Shown in pieces: positions 61,292-64,000 of a stretch of DNA of 64,000 nucleotides (positions are counted from its first letter, which is position 1; the number at the start of each line of letters is the position of its first letter). The notes under the pieces are model-generated. The model had not been told where the DNA came from. It was given only the letters and a program-made list of their open reading frames with translations, and made no database searches. Origin of the DNA: an uncultured Flavobacteriaceae bacterium. Lineage in GTDB: Bacteria; Bacteroidota; Bacteroidia; Flavobacteriales; Flavobacteriaceae. The stretch lies in NCBI GenBank assembly GCA_943787365.1, contig CALSMD010000006.1:509984-573983 (forward strand). The letters run 5' to 3'. A program made the position numbers and the translations under genes.

Positions 61292-62815
61292 TTATTCCAA
61301 CATTGGGGAATAATTTGTTGGATAATCTCCTGCTTTAGCAACATTTCCTGAAGCTACAAAATTAGATCCATAGTGATTATCAATAGCTAGTAAGAAAGAG
61401 TTTGCCATATACGCATAGCCTCTTGCTGTTAAATGTACTCCGTCTAAACTTACTAAACCTCCAGTTACAAGATTAGCATCTAATGTGTAATCATCAAATA
61501 CAATTCCAGTAGTTGATGCTTGTGTTAAAATTGCTTGTAAGTCTACATAAGCAATTCCATAACTTTCAGCAGCTGCTTGAACACTCATGTTCATAGCGTC
61601 AGTTGCGTTAATGATTTCTTCTAATTCTAGTTCAGTAACGACCCATTTATCAGCTAAAGGTACTGCAACTCCATTTACAGAAAGAGGATTGTTTGGATCT
61701 GCTAATGTACCTATGAAAGATGCACTTGTAAGTACCAATAAATCTTCTGCGGTTGCTTGTCTGTATTTAGGCAAAGCAGCAAATACAGGGTTTATTGCAC
61801 CAAGATCTGTAAGATCTTCATCAACAATTACAACGGCATTTTGACCTGCTGCAAATGTAATTGTTCTTTGTTCTGCTTCTTCAGCAGTGAAGAATCCAGT
61901 CCCATCAAGTGCAGCTAAAGCGGCTTGAATTCCACCGTTATATGCCGCATATCCACCATTAAGTGCAGTCGCTGTAGTTTCATCTAAAGGTACAGCATTA
62001 AAAGGCACTGCGTTAAAATACGGTAAATCTGTAACATACGGCGTTCCTGAAACCACTCCATCAGCTCCATTGGCAGTTAATGCTGTTAAAGCAATATCAA
62101 GAACTGCTTCAAAAGTCGCTAAGTCAGTAATTTGATCTGCAGCTTGATCTGCTCCACCCGTAGCATACCCTAAAACATCATTTCCTCCAAATAGAGATAA
62201 AGTGAAAAATGATGGATTTTGAGCTGCTGCGAGTTCTATGATGGATGCGTTTGGTGTACTTCCAGTCAGTCGAGTAGCGTAAGGGTTTGCAGCTCCAAGA
62301 GCCACATTCGCAATATTTCCATATCCTGGTGCTACAAAGTGAAAACTTCTTGCGCCAGGCACTCCTAAATTATTGAAAGGTCCTTCGGGATTATTTAAGA
62401 TATCTGTTGTCACCGTGACTGGTCCAATCACAGACTCCAACGGTGCTGGTCCTGATCCATTAAAAACAAGTCTTGGTCCTACAATTCGAGTCCCTCCAAG
62501 AGCGAGTCCTCCAAAGTTATCACTCATTGTGGGTTGTCTAAATTCACCACCTCCAGCTTTTGCAAATTCTTTAGACATAATGTTAGGCCAAGAATTTTCT
62601 TGACTTGCTAAGAATACAGTTCCGTCGGAAACTCCTGCACTAAACGAAGGGCCAACAGCAATGTAATTAGAGAAATCTAAATCTCCTGCATTTAATGCTG
62701 GAAGCATTGTTGTTTCGACGGTTTCTCCATTCGCTTCAAGGACGTCTTCTACGTCATTACATGCCGTAAATCCAAGAACTACCGCACTAAGTAATATATA
62801 TTTAATATGTTTCAT
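61292..62815 (-). CDS. SGNH/GDSL-hydrolase-family outer membrane lipoprotein
   Basis: Lipobox GFTACN; block I-like DFSNYIAVGPSFSAGVSDGTVF; block III-like FGGNDVLGYAT; C-terminal SLDGVHLTARGYAYMANSFL. Confidence 0.8.
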   Translation of the reverse strand: MKHIKYILLSAVVLGFTACNDVEDVLEANGETVETTMLPALNAGDLDFSNYIAVGPSFSAGVSDGTVFLASQENSWPNIMSKEFAKAGGGEFRQPTMSDNFGGLALGGTRIVGPRLVFNGSGPAPLESVIGPVTVTTDILNNPEGPFNNLGVPGARSFHFVAPGYGNIANVALGAANPYATRLTGSTPNASIIELAAAQNPSFFTLSLFGGNDVLGYATGGADQAADQITDLATFEAVLDIALTALTANGADGVVSGTPYVTDLPYFNAVPFNAVPLDETTATALNGGYAAYNGGIQAALAALDGTGFFTAEEAEQRTITFAAGQNAVVIVDEDLTDLGAINPVFAALPKYRQATAEDLLVLTSASFIGTLADPNNPLSVNGVAVPLADKWVVTELELEEIINATDAMNMSVQAAAESYGIAYVDLQAILTQASTTGIVFDDYTLDANLVTGGLVSLDGVHLTARGYAYMANSFLLAIDNHYGSNFVASGNVAKAGDYPTNYSPMLE

Positions 62816-62826
62816 AATTTTGATTA

Positions 62827-64000
62827 TTAGTTGTTAATAGTCCATGATAGGAAATATATAGATCCTATGTTTCCAGTTCCAAATGCTGTATTGTATTCAG
62901 TTCCTAACAAGTTTGTAGCACCTGCTTTGAATGTTGATTTTATACTTGGTACTGCATAATTGATTTGTGCATCAACGGTATGGAATTCTTCTACAACACC
63001 ATTTCCAAAGGATGCTTCCCAGAAGTAGTCATCACTAAATCTGTACGACACGTTAAATCCAAAGTTTTCAAATAAGGCTGTATTTCCAAAAGAGGCCTTG
63101 AATTTATGTTCTGGAGTGTTAAAGTTTGTATTGAAATCAGGAAAGTTTTTATCTTCATCCATTTTAGCATAAGTATAACTACCGCTTAAATCGAAATCAC
63201 TAAACACTTTTGTTGACAATCCAATAGAAGCTCCATAAGATGTAATCTCTGCTCTAGAGTTCGTGTATGCACTATAGGCTGTATAATCGCCATTGGCAAT
63301 AGAAGCAACTGAAAGTCCGCCATCTCCAACAACCCCATATAAAGGTGCAACTACAATTTCTGTAGAGATAAAGTCTTTATATGTGTTATGGTACGCACTA
63401 AAATCAACAATTAAGTTGTCAAATTTTCCACGGTATCCTACTTCAAATGCTGTGACTTGTTCTGGCTTTACGACGTCTGGATTTGCAACGACTAAGTCTG
63501 CTGGATTTCCAGTAACTCCTAACATTCCTACTGAGCTTGCAGTATAAGAATTGTTATACGCAGCGGACCCCGTTTGAGTTATTTGAGCTGGTTGTCCAAA
63601 AGCAGCTTGTCCTGTTTGAGAAATATCAAACACATTTGAATAACGCTCTAAGTTGTTTGGTGCAGACCCTACAAGTAAGGCACGTCCTGCATCCAATCCA
63701 ATAAATAGATCTTGTGTGGTTGGATTTCTAAAACCAGTTTGTCCAGAGAGTCTAATGTTATGATTTCTGTTTAGTGTTAAACCAGCAGCTAATCTAGGTG
63801 AAAAAAAGCCATCGAAAAATTCTGATTTATCATAACGAACAGATCCTGTAAATTTTAATTTTGCGTCAGCGCTTAATTCAAGTTCTTTTTGAAGTTGTGT
63901 ATAAACTCCAAATTCAGAGTAGTTTATTGCACCATCATAATCTGTATAGATGGTTCCTGAAGAATTTAAGCTGTATTGTCTAAATGATCCCCCAACTTGA
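62827..64000 (-). CDS. TonB-dependent receptor, C-terminal part (gene continues beyond the window)
   Basis: Listed ORF starts at an internal ATG; the same frame continues upstream (...RNHNIRLSGQTGFRNPTTQDLFIGLDAGRAL); ends in beta-barrel strand FLSWTINN. Confidence 0.85.
   Translation of the reverse strand, partial: QVGGSFRQYSLNSSGTIYTDYDGAINYSEFGVYTQLQKELELSADAKLKFTGSVRYDKSEFFDGFFSPRLAAGLTLNRNHNIRLSGQTGFRNPTTQDLFIGLDAGRALLVGSAPNNLERYSNVFDISQTGQAAFGQPAQITQTGSAAYNNSYTASSVGMLGVTGNPADLVVANPDVVKPEQVTAFEVGYRGKFDNLIVDFSAYHNTYKDFISTEIVVAPLYGVVGDGGLSVASIANGDYTAYSAYTNSRAEITSYGASIGLSTKVFSDFDLSGSYTYAKMDEDKNFPDFNTNFNTPEHKFKASFGNTALFENFGFNVSYRFSDDYFWEASFGNGVVEEFHTVDAQINYAVPSIKSTFKAGATNLLGTEYNTAFGTGNIGSIYFLSWTINN

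Overview
The window is a chromosomal segment of a low-GC Bacteroidota genome, most likely a marine or gliding Flavobacteriaceae. No tRNA, rRNA or CRISPR was found. In order it contains: (1) the end of a surface-polysaccharide locus (PseH-like acetyltransferase tail, flippase, GT52-like transferase, Wzy/ligase-like proteins, DUF1972 glycosyltransferase, a heavily frameshifted second ligase-like pseudogene, UDP-xylose synthase, sugar-1-P transferase); (2) purD and Flavobacteriia-conserved small genes, a GT9 transferase, a PaaE-like reductase, the T9SS protein SprE/PorW, a bactofilin and the atp operon (atpZ/I-B-E-F-H-A-G); (3) a second flippase, dut, TPR/DUF4292/M23 proteins, an N-terminally short dprA, trpS, plsC, recA, trhO, ricT, gldH, a class A PBP, CoA-transferase and a fused ABC ATPase; (4) a heme cluster (hemA-hemCD fusion-hemE-hemF-hemB, divergent from araC-hemH-MATE-hemJ); (5) a histidine kinase, enoyl-CoA hydratase, the separate atpDC pair, an SGNH lipoprotein and a truncated TonB-dependent receptor. 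The strongest unexplained signal is a pair of small elements, one inside the atp operon (atpA/atpG spacer) and one inside the heme operon (hemF/hemB spacer). Each encodes a four-helix-bundle (23S rRNA IVS-like) protein, each is bounded by inverted arrays of degenerate 7-bp units, and each fills the spacer from next to the upstream stop codon to 6 nt before the downstream start codon. The atp copy has an in-frame stop.
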